DNA of 64,000 nucleotides from Halobacteriovorax marinus SJ (GTDB lineage: Bacteria > Bdellovibrionota > Bacteriovoracia > Bacteriovoracales > Bacteriovoracaceae): contig NC_016620.1 in NCBI RefSeq assembly GCF_000210915.2, positions 2,604,001-2,668,000 of the forward strand, read 5' to 3'. The translations under genes and the position numbers were made by a program. A model generated the notes under the pieces. That model searched no databases, was not told the DNA's origin, and worked only from the letters and a program-made list of their open reading frames with translations. Shown in pieces: positions 44,058-52,844 of this stretch (position 1 is its first letter; every line of letters begins with the position of its first letter).

Positions 44058-45023
44058 CTACCTATGAAGTGTTTCAAATACTGCGGCGTAAAAGTACATG
44101 ATATCTTCATCGTTTCCAGCAAAGAGATTTTCACATCTCTGTTGTGATGTTGTATCAAAAATGCGCGTATCAAAAGTTGGTTTAACGACAGTGATTCCAA
44201 GCTTGGCCACTTCTACCGCGGTAGAAATATTTGCAAACTCTGAAAAATCATCTCCCGTAAATGTTCCAATAAAACTATCTAATGTATCTACGAAATTATT
44301 AAAGAGTGTGATTCCCTTACAGGCATTCTCAACATTCACAAGATCAACTCCATCAACTAAGTCGGGATGCCCTTCATCTGATCCATTTACGCAATTGCCA
44401 GTATCCCCTAGCGTATCTAGGAAAGCGTTCACATTAGCATTGTAGTCGAGATAACAAGGATTCGTGCTCGTATCATTTCCAGCTCCTTTGATACCTGTTA
44501 CAAAAGAGGCGTTACCAAAGTAAAAAGAAAAGTTACCAAGTTGAGCAAGTGAGAGATAGAATGCAAACGAATTCAAATCCATCCCTTTAGAGCCAAAGAT
44601 TGCACTTCTATCTGCAGAGGTAGGATTAACAGCTGTTGAAATTCCTCCCGCATAGAGAAGATTCTCTAATCCTCTTTGCAAGAAGAGATATGCAGAATTA
44701 TCTAAAGAGTCCATTGTACTTGTTGTAAACGTACTCATGTCTCTTAAAATCATATCTGGATCTGATACTTTTGGTAGGTCTGTTCCAAAGAGAACAGTTG
44801 TCTTGTACCCTGCCTTACACGCATAAGCCGAAGAGAGAGTTTTAATATAGTCCGCGTTCTTAGCTTGATAACCTTCTAACTCTAAAATTGAGATTGCACT
44901 ATCACAGTCCCCTCTCGTCAGGGCCAAATTCGCTCTAAGAATTGCATTATCAACTTTTTCTTCTTTTTTTCCACAAGAAGCAAATTGAGCGCAAAGAGCT
45001 AAAATAAGTAAAAATCTAAGCAT
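44058..45023 (-). CDS. Hypothetical lipoprotein with TPR-like start
   Basis: Starting at ATG 45023, which has GGAG seven bases upstream, gives a lipoprotein signal ending FASC (Cys18). Next, NLALTRGDCDSAISILE resembles the first helix pair of a TPR unit. The rest has scattered Cys and Asp/Asn-rich loops. I know no family. It is followed after six bases by the beta-barrel gene and has two hairpins in its leader. Confidence 0.6.
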   Translation of the reverse strand: MLRFLLILALCAQFASCGKKEEKVDNAILRANLALTRGDCDSAISILELEGYQAKNADYIKTLSSAYACKAGYKTTVLFGTDLPKVSDPDMILRDMSTFTTSTMDSLDNSAYLFLQRGLENLLYAGGISTAVNPTSADRSAIFGSKGMDLNSFAFYLSLAQLGNFSFYFGNASFVTGIKGAGNDTSTNPCYLDYNANVNAFLDTLGDTGNCVNGSDEGHPDLVDGVDLVNVENACKGITLFNNFVDTLDSFIGTFTGDDFSEFANISTAVEVAKLGITVVKPTFDTRIFDTTSQQRCENLFAGNDEDIMYFYAAVFETLHR

Positions 45024-45035
45024 GAGTATTCTCCG

Positions 45036-45086
45036 TGGACACACTTGTCCAAGCTTCCCCTATTATCTCCCAAAGGAGACAATAGG
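45036..45086 (-). promoter_or_regulatory. Two hairpins in the leader of the lipoprotein gene
   Basis: One stem is TGGACA/TGTCCA (45036-45051) with a 4-base loop, ending one base from the ribosome-binding site. The other is a 12-bp stem with one mismatch (45059-45086, loop of 4). No T-run follows either on the minus strand, so they are not simple terminators of the upstream aminotransferase; they may stabilise or control the message. Confidence 0.4.
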
Positions 45087-45110
45087 TGGTAGAGAGAAAA
45101 AAACTCTAAC

Positions 45111-46328
45111 TTAGCTCTGTTTTACAAACTTAATAATCTTTTCAAAGGCTTCAGTGAATAGCTCCTTAGTACTTACAAGAGATAACCTTGCAGTATTAGG
45201 TGCACCAAAAGCTTCACCAGGAACAATGGCAACGCCAGTTTCAGTAAGAAGCTTCTCACATATCTGAGCAGAATAATCAGTTAAGTCTTCATCATTCTTT
45301 CTGAACTGATCAATAATTGGCGTATTTGAGAAATCTATCAGGAAATAGAAAGCTGACTTCGTTTGATACCAACACTGAGAGAGTTGATTCTCTCTAAGCT
45401 TATCTTGAACGACTCGAGCATTTTCTCTTAAGTGAGATTTAATTGGCTCTAGATAAGTTGGAATTAAATTGAAATTGAAACCAACTAAGGCCTTTTGAGT
45501 AAGGCTATTTGCTCCCGAAGCAGTTTGGCCTTGTAACCTAGACATGGCAGAGATTAATTTCTTTGGACCAATTGTGAATCCAATTCTTAAACCAGTTAAG
45601 GCCATATTCTTTGAAACACCATCGACAATAATAGTTCTCTCTAGAAGAGACTTATCTATTTGGTAGAAGTATGTTGGTTTTGGATCAAAGTAGCTTAGTT
45701 CAAAATAAATTTCATCACTAATAATCAGTAAGTCAGGGTATTCCTTCATAAGCTCAGCAAAGCCCTGCATCCACTCTTGCGAGTAGTGAATACCTGAAGG
45801 ATTATTTGGACTATTGATAATAATCGCTTTTGTCTTCTTATTTATTTTTGATTTAATATCATCCAGACTCGGTTGAAAATCATTATAGATGGAAGATGAA
45901 ACAATCTGAGTCTTACCTTCATATAAATTTATGATCTCTGGATACGATAGCCAAAATGGAGCAAGTACGATGACTTCATCATTCGGATCTAAAATTGAAG
46001 CAAAAATATTTGAAAGAGAATGCTTTCCCCCATTTGAAACAATAACGTCATGAGTTTCGGACGCATCAACAGCTCTAGACTCATTAAAGTAGTCCATAAC
46101 CTTTTCGCGTAATTCTTTTAACCCCGGTACTGGTGAGTACTGAAAACTATTTAAGAAAACTAATTCATTTCTTAAGCTCTCTGTAAACTCAACCGCTGGT
46201 CTAAACGGCAATTGTCCCGCCGTTAAGTTCCAAACCTTCTTCCCTTCACTCTCCATACTCACGGCTAGAGAATTTAACTTAAGGGTAATACTTTCAGAAA
46301 TTCCATTTACTCTTTTACTTATTTTCAT
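45111..46328 (-). CDS. Class I/II aminotransferase (aspartate aminotransferase-like)
   Basis: This PLP enzyme has the substrate segment NLTAGQLPF, the INSPNNPSG motif, YLDEIY-type IISDEIYFELSY, and the Schiff-base lysine in VDGVSKNMALTGLRIGF. The arginine binding the carboxylate is in TARLSLVS. 405 residues. Substrate preference (aspartate, alanine or aromatic) is not certain. It follows coaD after seven bases. Confidence 0.87.
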   Translation of the reverse strand: MKISKRVNGISESITLKLNSLAVSMESEGKKVWNLTAGQLPFRPAVEFTESLRNELVFLNSFQYSPVPGLKELREKVMDYFNESRAVDASETHDVIVSNGGKHSLSNIFASILDPNDEVIVLAPFWLSYPEIINLYEGKTQIVSSSIYNDFQPSLDDIKSKINKKTKAIIINSPNNPSGIHYSQEWMQGFAELMKEYPDLLIISDEIYFELSYFDPKPTYFYQIDKSLLERTIIVDGVSKNMALTGLRIGFTIGPKKLISAMSRLQGQTASGANSLTQKALVGFNFNLIPTYLEPIKSHLRENARVVQDKLRENQLSQCWYQTKSAFYFLIDFSNTPIIDQFRKNDEDLTDYSAQICEKLLTETGVAIVPGEAFGAPNTARLSLVSTKELFTEAFEKIIKFVKQS

Positions 46329-46335
46329 TCAAACC

Positions 46336-46809
46336 TCAGGCCTTCACTAGCCACTTATTTATTACCGCTGGAACGAATTCACTCACATCACCATCGTGCT
46401 TATATATCTCTTTAATGAGCGATGATGAAATATAATAATTCTGTCCCTCAGTCATGAGAAAGACTGTTTCAATTTCTGGATAAAGTTTATTATTCATAGA
46501 CGCCATTTGAAACTCAACCTCAAAATCTCCAGTAGGTCTCAGTCCTCTAATAATCGTATTAATATTATTTTTCTTGGCGTAATCAACAAGCAGTCCACTC
46601 CAAGAATCAACTCTAACCTGAGTATCATCTTTAAAATGTTCCTCGAGCATCTTCACTCTTTGCTCTGCAGAGAAGAGAGGTGTTTTACTAGGAGAAACGG
46701 CAACTAAAACAGTGACTTCATCAAAGAGATTCAAAGCTCTTTTTAAAATATCATCATGTCCATTTGTAAAAGGATCAAATGTTCCAGCATAGACAGCTTT
46801 CTTCTTCAT
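46336..46809 (-). CDS. coaD: Phosphopantetheine adenylyltransferase
   Basis: CoaD makes dephospho-CoA. The nucleotidyltransferase motif is AVYAGTFDPFTNGHDDI, the substrate loop includes RGLRPTGDFEVE, and the ISSSLIKEI motif is near the end. 157 residues, the normal size. It lies between rsmD and the aminotransferase, a common rsmD-coaD pairing. Confidence 0.96.
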   Translation of the reverse strand: MKKKAVYAGTFDPFTNGHDDILKRALNLFDEVTVLVAVSPSKTPLFSAEQRVKMLEEHFKDDTQVRVDSWSGLLVDYAKKNNINTIIRGLRPTGDFEVEFQMASMNNKLYPEIETVFLMTEGQNYYISSSLIKEIYKHDGDVSEFVPAVINKWLVKA

Positions 46810-46868
46810 TTCTGCTCCAAGGCTTAAGACTTGCTTTGTGTTATTTTAACTTAGGAAAGTAAAATTGC

Positions 46869-47450
46869 CTAGCGAACCATGAGAATAAAACTTGTTCCCT
46901 GGCGATAGACTTTAGAATCAGGAAACATCTTTTCCAGCTCACTGAGCTTTACCCCTTTTTGCTGATCAGATTCTATCCAAACTTCCCCACAGTAACCCGA
47001 GCTTAAAATTAACTCTAAGCAATCAAAATAAACTTGATGGAGTTCATAGGGAGGATCTAAAAAGAGTATAGTTGATTCCTGAGTCTCTTGATCAAAGTTC
47101 TTATAGGAAATTAAAAAGCTCTGCAAAAACTTAAATGCATCAGACCTAATTAACTCCCCCGTTCCAAGATCTTTCGAGAATTTTAAAATAGAAGACAAAT
47201 TCTTCTTAGTTAACGCAAAGACTTTTGCATTGGGCTCAATTAATTTAAGAGAACTTGCTCCCCTAGAAAGTGCCTCAAGTCCCATGGCACCACTACCTGC
47301 ACAGAGATCGACAAAGTGAAAACCACTTAGGTCTTGCCTAGCATCAAAAATTTTTCTCCTGAGCATTACAGAGGTCGGGCGAATAAGGTCACCCTTAGGA
47401 ACTAAAAGGGCCTGTCCTTTGACGAGCCCCCCTAATATTTTAATCGACAT
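46869..47450 (-). CDS. rsmD: 16S rRNA (guanine966-N2)-methyltransferase
   Basis: RsmD methylates G966 of 16S rRNA. The SAM motif is FVDLCAGSGAMGLEALSRGA and the catalytic motif is LFLDPPYEL. The N-terminal IRPTSVMLRRKIFD is specific. 193 residues. Followed by coaD after 59 bases. Confidence 0.93.
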   Translation of the reverse strand: MSIKILGGLVKGQALLVPKGDLIRPTSVMLRRKIFDARQDLSGFHFVDLCAGSGAMGLEALSRGASSLKLIEPNAKVFALTKKNLSSILKFSKDLGTGELIRSDAFKFLQSFLISYKNFDQETQESTILFLDPPYELHQVYFDCLELILSSGYCGEVWIESDQQKGVKLSELEKMFPDSKVYRQGTSFILMVR

Positions 47451-47472
47451 TTCTTATGGCCATTTGTGAAGG

Positions 47473-48072
47473 TTACGCAGCCTTCTTTGTAGCGGCATTT
47501 GAAGTTGTGGTCAAAGGAATATTAAAATTCACTCCACCGTCCATTGTAACAGTGCAACCGCTTTCTTCAGTTATCGCTATCGTGACTCCACCCATTTCAA
47601 CCGAGAGACCTTTGTCTCCATCGACTTTGAGCGTCGCACTCTCTTCACCAATCTTAAAGTTTAAATTGAAGTTCATAGTTCCTTCACCAGCGAAGCCCAT
47701 GGCAGCTCCTGTTGAAGTCGTTGCTGGCTTTTCCGCAGTTGGAAGAGAGACAACATTGTCCACAACCTCTGACTCACTAACAAAGTCATCTTCAATTTCA
47801 TTCGAAGCTTCGGCCACAATCTCCTGAGTCTGCTCCATCGTTTCCTCTGGCGACATCTCCTGAGCTATAGATTCCACTTCTTCATCAATAGCACTTTGTA
47901 GGTCAGTTTTCTTAGCACTTACAATGGCCAACTCTTCTGGAGTTCTCTCACCATCTTCTACAAACTCTTTTTCAAGACTCTCAATTTCACTCATAATATC
48001 TTCGAGCTCTGAGTCATTAAAACTCTGCTCTGCCGTTTCCTCAATTGCCTCGTCTAGTTTTGTATCTTCCAT
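47473..48072 (-). CDS. Acidic hypothetical protein
   Basis: The N-terminal 115 residues are extremely rich in Glu and Asp with helical periodicity. After a Ser/Thr/Ala/Pro hinge (about 115-125), a beta-rich 60-residue tail follows (MNFNLNFKIG, then LKVDGDKGLSVEMGG). No family, signal or membrane segment was recognised. It lies 22 bases ahead of rsmD and likely shares its transcript. Confidence 0.55.
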   Translation of the reverse strand: MEDTKLDEAIEETAEQSFNDSELEDIMSEIESLEKEFVEDGERTPEELAIVSAKKTDLQSAIDEEVESIAQEMSPEETMEQTQEIVAEASNEIEDDFVSESEVVDNVVSLPTAEKPATTSTGAAMGFAGEGTMNFNLNFKIGEESATLKVDGDKGLSVEMGGVTIAITEESGCTVTMDGGVNFNIPLTTTSNAATKKAA

Positions 48073-48235
48073 GCTTTTCTCCTACAATTTCTAGCCATTT
48101 TTTGCGTAACAATAATTTACATAGACTCATCGACCTCAGATGTAAGAAACTTTAATATTTTGAAAAAAATCAATAATAACAATACCCTACATAAGTAATC
48201 CACTATTACTCACAAAAGATAAAAAGGGATTGTGA

Positions 48236-48346
48236 ATGACTTTTGACCCCCAATATAGTAAAAAGCCCTACCCACTTAAGTATAGAGATAGAATAAGAAT
48301 GCACTACGCAATAAAAGATATTTACGGTGTTCAAATTGAGCAATAA
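48236..48346 (+). CDS. Small 36-residue ORF ahead of the 945-residue protein
   Basis: The ATG at 48236 is preceded by AGGGA six bases upstream, a better ribosome site than that of the following large gene. The peptide is basic and aromatic-rich (PYPLKYRDRIRMHYAIKD) with no membrane segment. Its stop lies 20 bases inside the next reading frame. It may be a leader that couples translation, a small protein partner, or chance; the good spacing argues for translation. Confidence 0.45.
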   Translation: MTFDPQYSKKPYPLKYRDRIRMHYAIKDIYGVQIEQ

Positions 48347-51164
48347 ATTTTTCAAGGCCCAGTCTTGGCTCAATTCAACATCATCACAGAATGGACTTCT
48401 TTCTGAGGAGCTAGAAGCTTCTCTACAAGAGAGTCTAGCTCTTGAGTTTCCTGAAGAAGCTAGTGCAAAGAACTATCCGTTTAAGCCTCAGAACTTTTTA
48501 GTTCCAGGTTGGAATGGTGAGGGTCTCTTCTCTAAACCAGGCTTTGTGGTCAAACGTGCTCACAAGCAACTCCTTATTGATGCAAAATCTCAGTTCAAAG
48601 AGATTATCAATAGAAATATTACTCAACATAAAATCATTTATAACGAATTCGCTATTTATTTAGATGTAAAAGGAATTGAGAACTACCCACTCAATAGTCC
48701 TACTAAATTTTCTCAATATATTGCGAACTCAAATCAATACGATGAAGTTGTAGATGAATTTATTGACCTCTACTGCTTTAGAACTGTTACAGTTTACCTT
48801 TATAAAGCAAGATTTCTCTTAGTTCTTGCTAAGAGAATGGATATAAGTTTTGATAAAATTGATCTTCACAATCCAAACTCTATTCTAAGTAGAATTTTTA
48901 AGACAGGCTCAAGCTCTGAGCTTAAATGTGAATCATTTAAAATACATCAATTTAGCTGGTATAGACCATCACACTTTGTCAGCGAGAGCATCTCAGAGAT
49001 AAAGTCTTGTCTATCTCTAATATCGACTACTGAGATGATTAAACTCTCAACATACGACCTAAGTAAGTTGGAATATTCTCACTCATACTCTCACAAGTCT
49101 TTTGGACTCTTCGTCAACAAGCTCTTAGTTCACTTTCCTAAGTGGCTTAAGAACTCAAAGGACTCAAGAACAAATGGTTTCCATGGACTTTTAAGTGCTA
49201 AGAGTACAGAAAAGCTAAGCGCTCTAACAACTAAGTTTTCAGGAAATAACCTCTCCTCTCTAAGCCTATCTCACTGGATGGCCCAAGAGAATAATGTTAT
49301 CCAAAACTGGGATGAAGTGATTTGCCCAGAATTTATTGGGGATGAATTCTATCAAGGTAAGTTCACACAAATTTGCCAAGAGATACAATTTCTTACCTTC
49401 CTAGTTGATCTCGCAACCTATCAAGGGCACGACCTACTAGGACTTATTTGTAAGGTTATGAATGAGAGACATAATAAATCACTCTCCAATGAAGTTGGAC
49501 AAATGTCTATCTTCTCGGGAGAGGATATCAAAACTTCTCACCAATCTTACGACCGAGTTGTTTTAAACCTCACTGAGTTACCAAAGAAGAACCCACATCA
49601 CTTTCTTATGGGTCAGGTCTCAAATGAGCTTAAGAATTTAAATAAAGATGGTTACCTCTTCGTATTTAGTAATCAAAAATTCTTCGTTCCTTCTCACAGT
49701 GACAAGGTTGAACAATTTTTAAAAGATGTAAAATTAGAGGCCCTCTTCAACCTCGACCAACTAGGTGGTCGTGGAGAAATTGCAAGCTTTCTCTATGTAT
49801 TTAAGAAGAGAGTTCAATTTTCAAAACCAGCTTTCATCACACCAATTGCAAGCTCAGAAAAAGAAGCATGCTTAAGCTTTAGATGGAGTGGAAATTTAGA
49901 AATATTCAATAAGTTTGAGCTTATGGTCGATGAATTCCAAGGCTTCATGGATTCAAAGCAAGCTCATTCAACGCCTGTATACCAAGCGGAACCTCTTGAG
50001 AATCTCTCTTTTGACTTTCATCAAGATGCAATTCTAGACGGTTTACTTCTAAGTTCAACAAGTAAAGACTCGTCAAATATTACGCACCCAAGTTTCTTTA
50101 AAAACTTAACAAAGTCATGCGTTCCTTTTGATTCATTTTTTCAAATAGAGAGTTTTAACCACGATGCCCATGGACAGAAGAAGAGCAGATTAACTTCTGA
50201 TCTCTTAGGCATCTCTCTTAGACATGAAGAGAGATTCCCATTACTCCTTATTGTAAATTACACTAATCAAAAGAATATTACTCTTGAACTCACTAGCTCT
50301 GACGTATATCAAGCGAAGCTAGAAGAGTATGGGATGGCCTACTTCCAATACTTCGGTCTAATTCCTAAGAGAAATGAAATAAACCTCAATGTTTTTAGAG
50401 AGTATTTTAATACTCAACTTGGAAAGCAGATTATTCAACTCTTCCTAAATGGAGGAGATACAAAAGTAAAAGCGAAGCTTAGGTCTCTGTTAATTCCAAA
50501 GTTCTTCCTTGAGAATAATCAAATTCCAAGTCATATAATAGACGCATTCAAAGTCTTTAATATGAACTCTCAAGAGATTTTAAACTCTCACCCAACAGAG
50601 CTGAGTCAAGAGTTCTCTAAATCTTCAGAGCTTCTAGACTCAATTGAGAAGAAGTACCCATGGCACACTCTTGGAATGCTTTCTCACTATAAGCTATCTC
50701 TAAGCTCGTCTCTAGAAAAGCTAGACCATACTCCAACAGAGATTTTCAAGAATCCTGTTATTATTGAGCAACTTGTAAATTCTTCTTCTCAAAGTGTTTA
50801 CCCAAAGAATTCTGATATCTTTGTGAGAATGCCACTAAGAAACCCAAGTGATATTCACCTTCCACTGACTAATGTTGAAATTGGTCTTGAGGGAGATAAT
50901 CACTATGTTGAACTATTAAGTGGTGATCAAGTTATTATTCAACTCTATACTTCGAATAACTTAGTTCATTTTATAAAGTTCATTCTTTCAAATGCTTTAG
51001 AAATGAAAATATCTACGATCCTTCAAAATCTCAAGGTTCCAAGTGCAACAGATATTGACGATATTCTATCAAATCACTCTAGTCTCAAGGATGCCCTTGA
51101 GGAAGTTAAGTCGAAGTGTTCAAAGAGAATTCTCTCAATCTTAACTACAAATATAAATTCTTAA
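48327..51164 (+). CDS. Putative inactivated N6-methyltransferase with specificity-like tail
   Basis: The 945-residue protein is not a member of any family that I can name with certainty. Around residues 410-500 it follows the second half of an N6-adenine methyltransferase fold (YDRVVLNLTELPKK, then LNKDGYLFVFSNQKFF, then GGRGEIASFLYVFKKR), but the catalytic NPPY is NLTE and no clear SAM-binding GxG is present. Around 670-750, YFNTQLGKQIIQLFLNGG and the following LRSLLIPKFFLEN resemble the distal part of a type I specificity-subunit recognition domain. The start is either GTG 48327 or TTG 48336, both without a clear ribosome site, so coupling to the 36-codon ORF is likely. Confidence 0.55.
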   Translation: MFKLSNKFFKAQSWLNSTSSQNGLLSEELEASLQESLALEFPEEASAKNYPFKPQNFLVPGWNGEGLFSKPGFVVKRAHKQLLIDAKSQFKEIINRNITQHKIIYNEFAIYLDVKGIENYPLNSPTKFSQYIANSNQYDEVVDEFIDLYCFRTVTVYLYKARFLLVLAKRMDISFDKIDLHNPNSILSRIFKTGSSSELKCESFKIHQFSWYRPSHFVSESISEIKSCLSLISTTEMIKLSTYDLSKLEYSHSYSHKSFGLFVNKLLVHFPKWLKNSKDSRTNGFHGLLSAKSTEKLSALTTKFSGNNLSSLSLSHWMAQENNVIQNWDEVICPEFIGDEFYQGKFTQICQEIQFLTFLVDLATYQGHDLLGLICKVMNERHNKSLSNEVGQMSIFSGEDIKTSHQSYDRVVLNLTELPKKNPHHFLMGQVSNELKNLNKDGYLFVFSNQKFFVPSHSDKVEQFLKDVKLEALFNLDQLGGRGEIASFLYVFKKRVQFSKPAFITPIASSEKEACLSFRWSGNLEIFNKFELMVDEFQGFMDSKQAHSTPVYQAEPLENLSFDFHQDAILDGLLLSSTSKDSSNITHPSFFKNLTKSCVPFDSFFQIESFNHDAHGQKKSRLTSDLLGISLRHEERFPLLLIVNYTNQKNITLELTSSDVYQAKLEEYGMAYFQYFGLIPKRNEINLNVFREYFNTQLGKQIIQLFLNGGDTKVKAKLRSLLIPKFFLENNQIPSHIIDAFKVFNMNSQEILNSHPTELSQEFSKSSELLDSIEKKYPWHTLGMLSHYKLSLSSSLEKLDHTPTEIFKNPVIIEQLVNSSSQSVYPKNSDIFVRMPLRNPSDIHLPLTNVEIGLEGDNHYVELLSGDQVIIQLYTSNNLVHFIKFILSNALEMKISTILQNLKVPSATDIDDILSNHSSLKDALEEVKSKCSKRILSILTTNINS

Positions 51165-51212
51165 TCTTTTCAAGACTTCGTTTTCGTTTATAATGAACTA
51201 AGAGCTTTAGTT

Positions 51213-52844
51213 ATGAAGACGAATATACAAAAAGTAAGAAAGAATATTTATAATTATATGAAGAATAAGGCCCACGCCTTAGAGGGAAACCTATCCCCAG
51301 AGCTGATCTCTTATCAGAGAAGTCAGAATAGATATTCTAATAGAGACTTCCTTATCTCGAGCTTTCAAAACTTGGTCAAATCTTTAAAGAAGTCCAAGGT
51401 CATCTACCTCGGTGACTTCCACTCTTTTGATCAGAGCTCTAGAAACTTCCAAAGAATCATGCGACCTCTATCTAAGTCAAAGCTTCCCCTCACACTTGGG
51501 GTTGAGTTCGTCCATATCGAACACCAAAAGCATATAGATAATTACCTCGCTAATAATATTACCGAAATTGAATTTCTAGAGAATATCAACTATTACGAAT
51601 CATGGCGCTTTCCATGGGCACAATATAAAGTCTTCTTTGAACTGGCGCGCGAGAGTGGCCATAGAATACTCGCACTTAACTCTATAGGTTCTCTCTCAGC
51701 TAGAGACAAGAGAGCAGCTAAAATTCTAGTCCAATATATGAAGGATCATCCTAAGGATAAACTTCTTGTTCTCTTTGGTGAGTACCATATCACTCCTAGT
51801 AAACTCCCTAAGCAGGTTCTCACTCGCTCAAAAGAGAAGTTTACTCAGACTATCGTTCACCAAAACCTAGACAAGGTCTATTGGAAGTTAGAGGACACCC
51901 AAATGGGGAGAAAGAAGACTCAAGTCATTGAGTTTGATGAGAACGAATTCTCAATTCAATCTTCTGCTCCATGGGTTAAGTATGAAAGTATGATCTACTG
52001 GTATGAAAACTTACTCGAAGACCCCGATTTTGATATTCATCAATATATGATGGAGTCAGGGCTTAAGTCCTTTACAGAAAATGCCAACGACACTTTTCTT
52101 TTTTTGACAGAGAAAATGCTGGGGGCCCTTAACTTTAAAATACCTAGCTCATATATCGAAGACTTTAACTTACACGATCATCAAAAGATGAGTTTTATTT
52201 TAAAGAAGGCCGAGGCCATAAAGTCAAAGTCGGTCTCAAAATACTTTAAAAATCTCGTCATAAAGGGTCGAAGTTTTAAGGTTCCAAATACAAATGATTA
52301 CTACTGCTCAAACTATTCTATTAATAGACTCTCCTATCTAGGAGGAGTTCATATTTGGCATCTAAAGAGAAAGCTAGATAAGCTTCAGACTGTCGCGACA
52401 CTTTCTTCAAACTCTCAAGAAAAGAGATTCACCTTCTTAGTCTATCAATTTTGTTACGCCTACTTCTGTTCTAAAATAATTAACCCTTATAGAAAGTGTG
52501 ATCTCTATGCTGATATTTTTGAAAAATCACGCATGAAAGAAAATAAAGATACTCACTACTATAAGCTCTGCCTTGAGCTTATAGAGTATGATCATATTGA
52601 GATTGATATAAATAAAACTATAAAGGGACTATCTCTAGATAAGGTTTATAAGATTGCAAAGATAATTGGCTATATGTTTGGAGACCTCTTCTTTGACTTT
52701 CACTTTGAAAAGAACTCCAAGAAGTACTTATCAATAAATGAGATACTTTGTGAAAAAGAAATTGAAGAAGAGAATTATATAGATTTATGTAAGGCCTTGC
52801 TTCCGAAGAGAAAGTACAAGGCCTATAAGAAAAGATTTTTTTAG
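51213..52844 (+). CDS. Protein with ChaN/EreA-like domain
   Basis: Residues about 65-230 follow the ChaN/erythromycin-esterase-like fold: VIYLGDFHSFDQS, LTLGVEFVHIEHQKHIDNYL, then LLVLFGEYHITPSKL. The D-x-H, E and E-x-H residues correspond to the family's active-site acidic/histidine set. The other 310 residues have no match and contain scattered cysteines. There is no signal peptide, unlike ChaN itself. It follows the 945-residue gene after 48 bases, suggesting shared transcription. Function unknown. Confidence 0.6.
   Translation: MKTNIQKVRKNIYNYMKNKAHALEGNLSPELISYQRSQNRYSNRDFLISSFQNLVKSLKKSKVIYLGDFHSFDQSSRNFQRIMRPLSKSKLPLTLGVEFVHIEHQKHIDNYLANNITEIEFLENINYYESWRFPWAQYKVFFELARESGHRILALNSIGSLSARDKRAAKILVQYMKDHPKDKLLVLFGEYHITPSKLPKQVLTRSKEKFTQTIVHQNLDKVYWKLEDTQMGRKKTQVIEFDENEFSIQSSAPWVKYESMIYWYENLLEDPDFDIHQYMMESGLKSFTENANDTFLFLTEKMLGALNFKIPSSYIEDFNLHDHQKMSFILKKAEAIKSKSVSKYFKNLVIKGRSFKVPNTNDYYCSNYSINRLSYLGGVHIWHLKRKLDKLQTVATLSSNSQEKRFTFLVYQFCYAYFCSKIINPYRKCDLYADIFEKSRMKENKDTHYYKLCLELIEYDHIEIDINKTIKGLSLDKVYKIAKIIGYMFGDLFFDFHFEKNSKKYLSINEILCEKEIEEENYIDLCKALLPKRKYKAYKKRFF

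Noticed and set aside
47456-47827. A plus-strand frame opposite the acidic hypothetical gene.
   Set aside because: It is Ser/Pro/Val-rich by complement, starts without a ribosome site, and the minus strand has the coherent acidic protein in line with rsmD.
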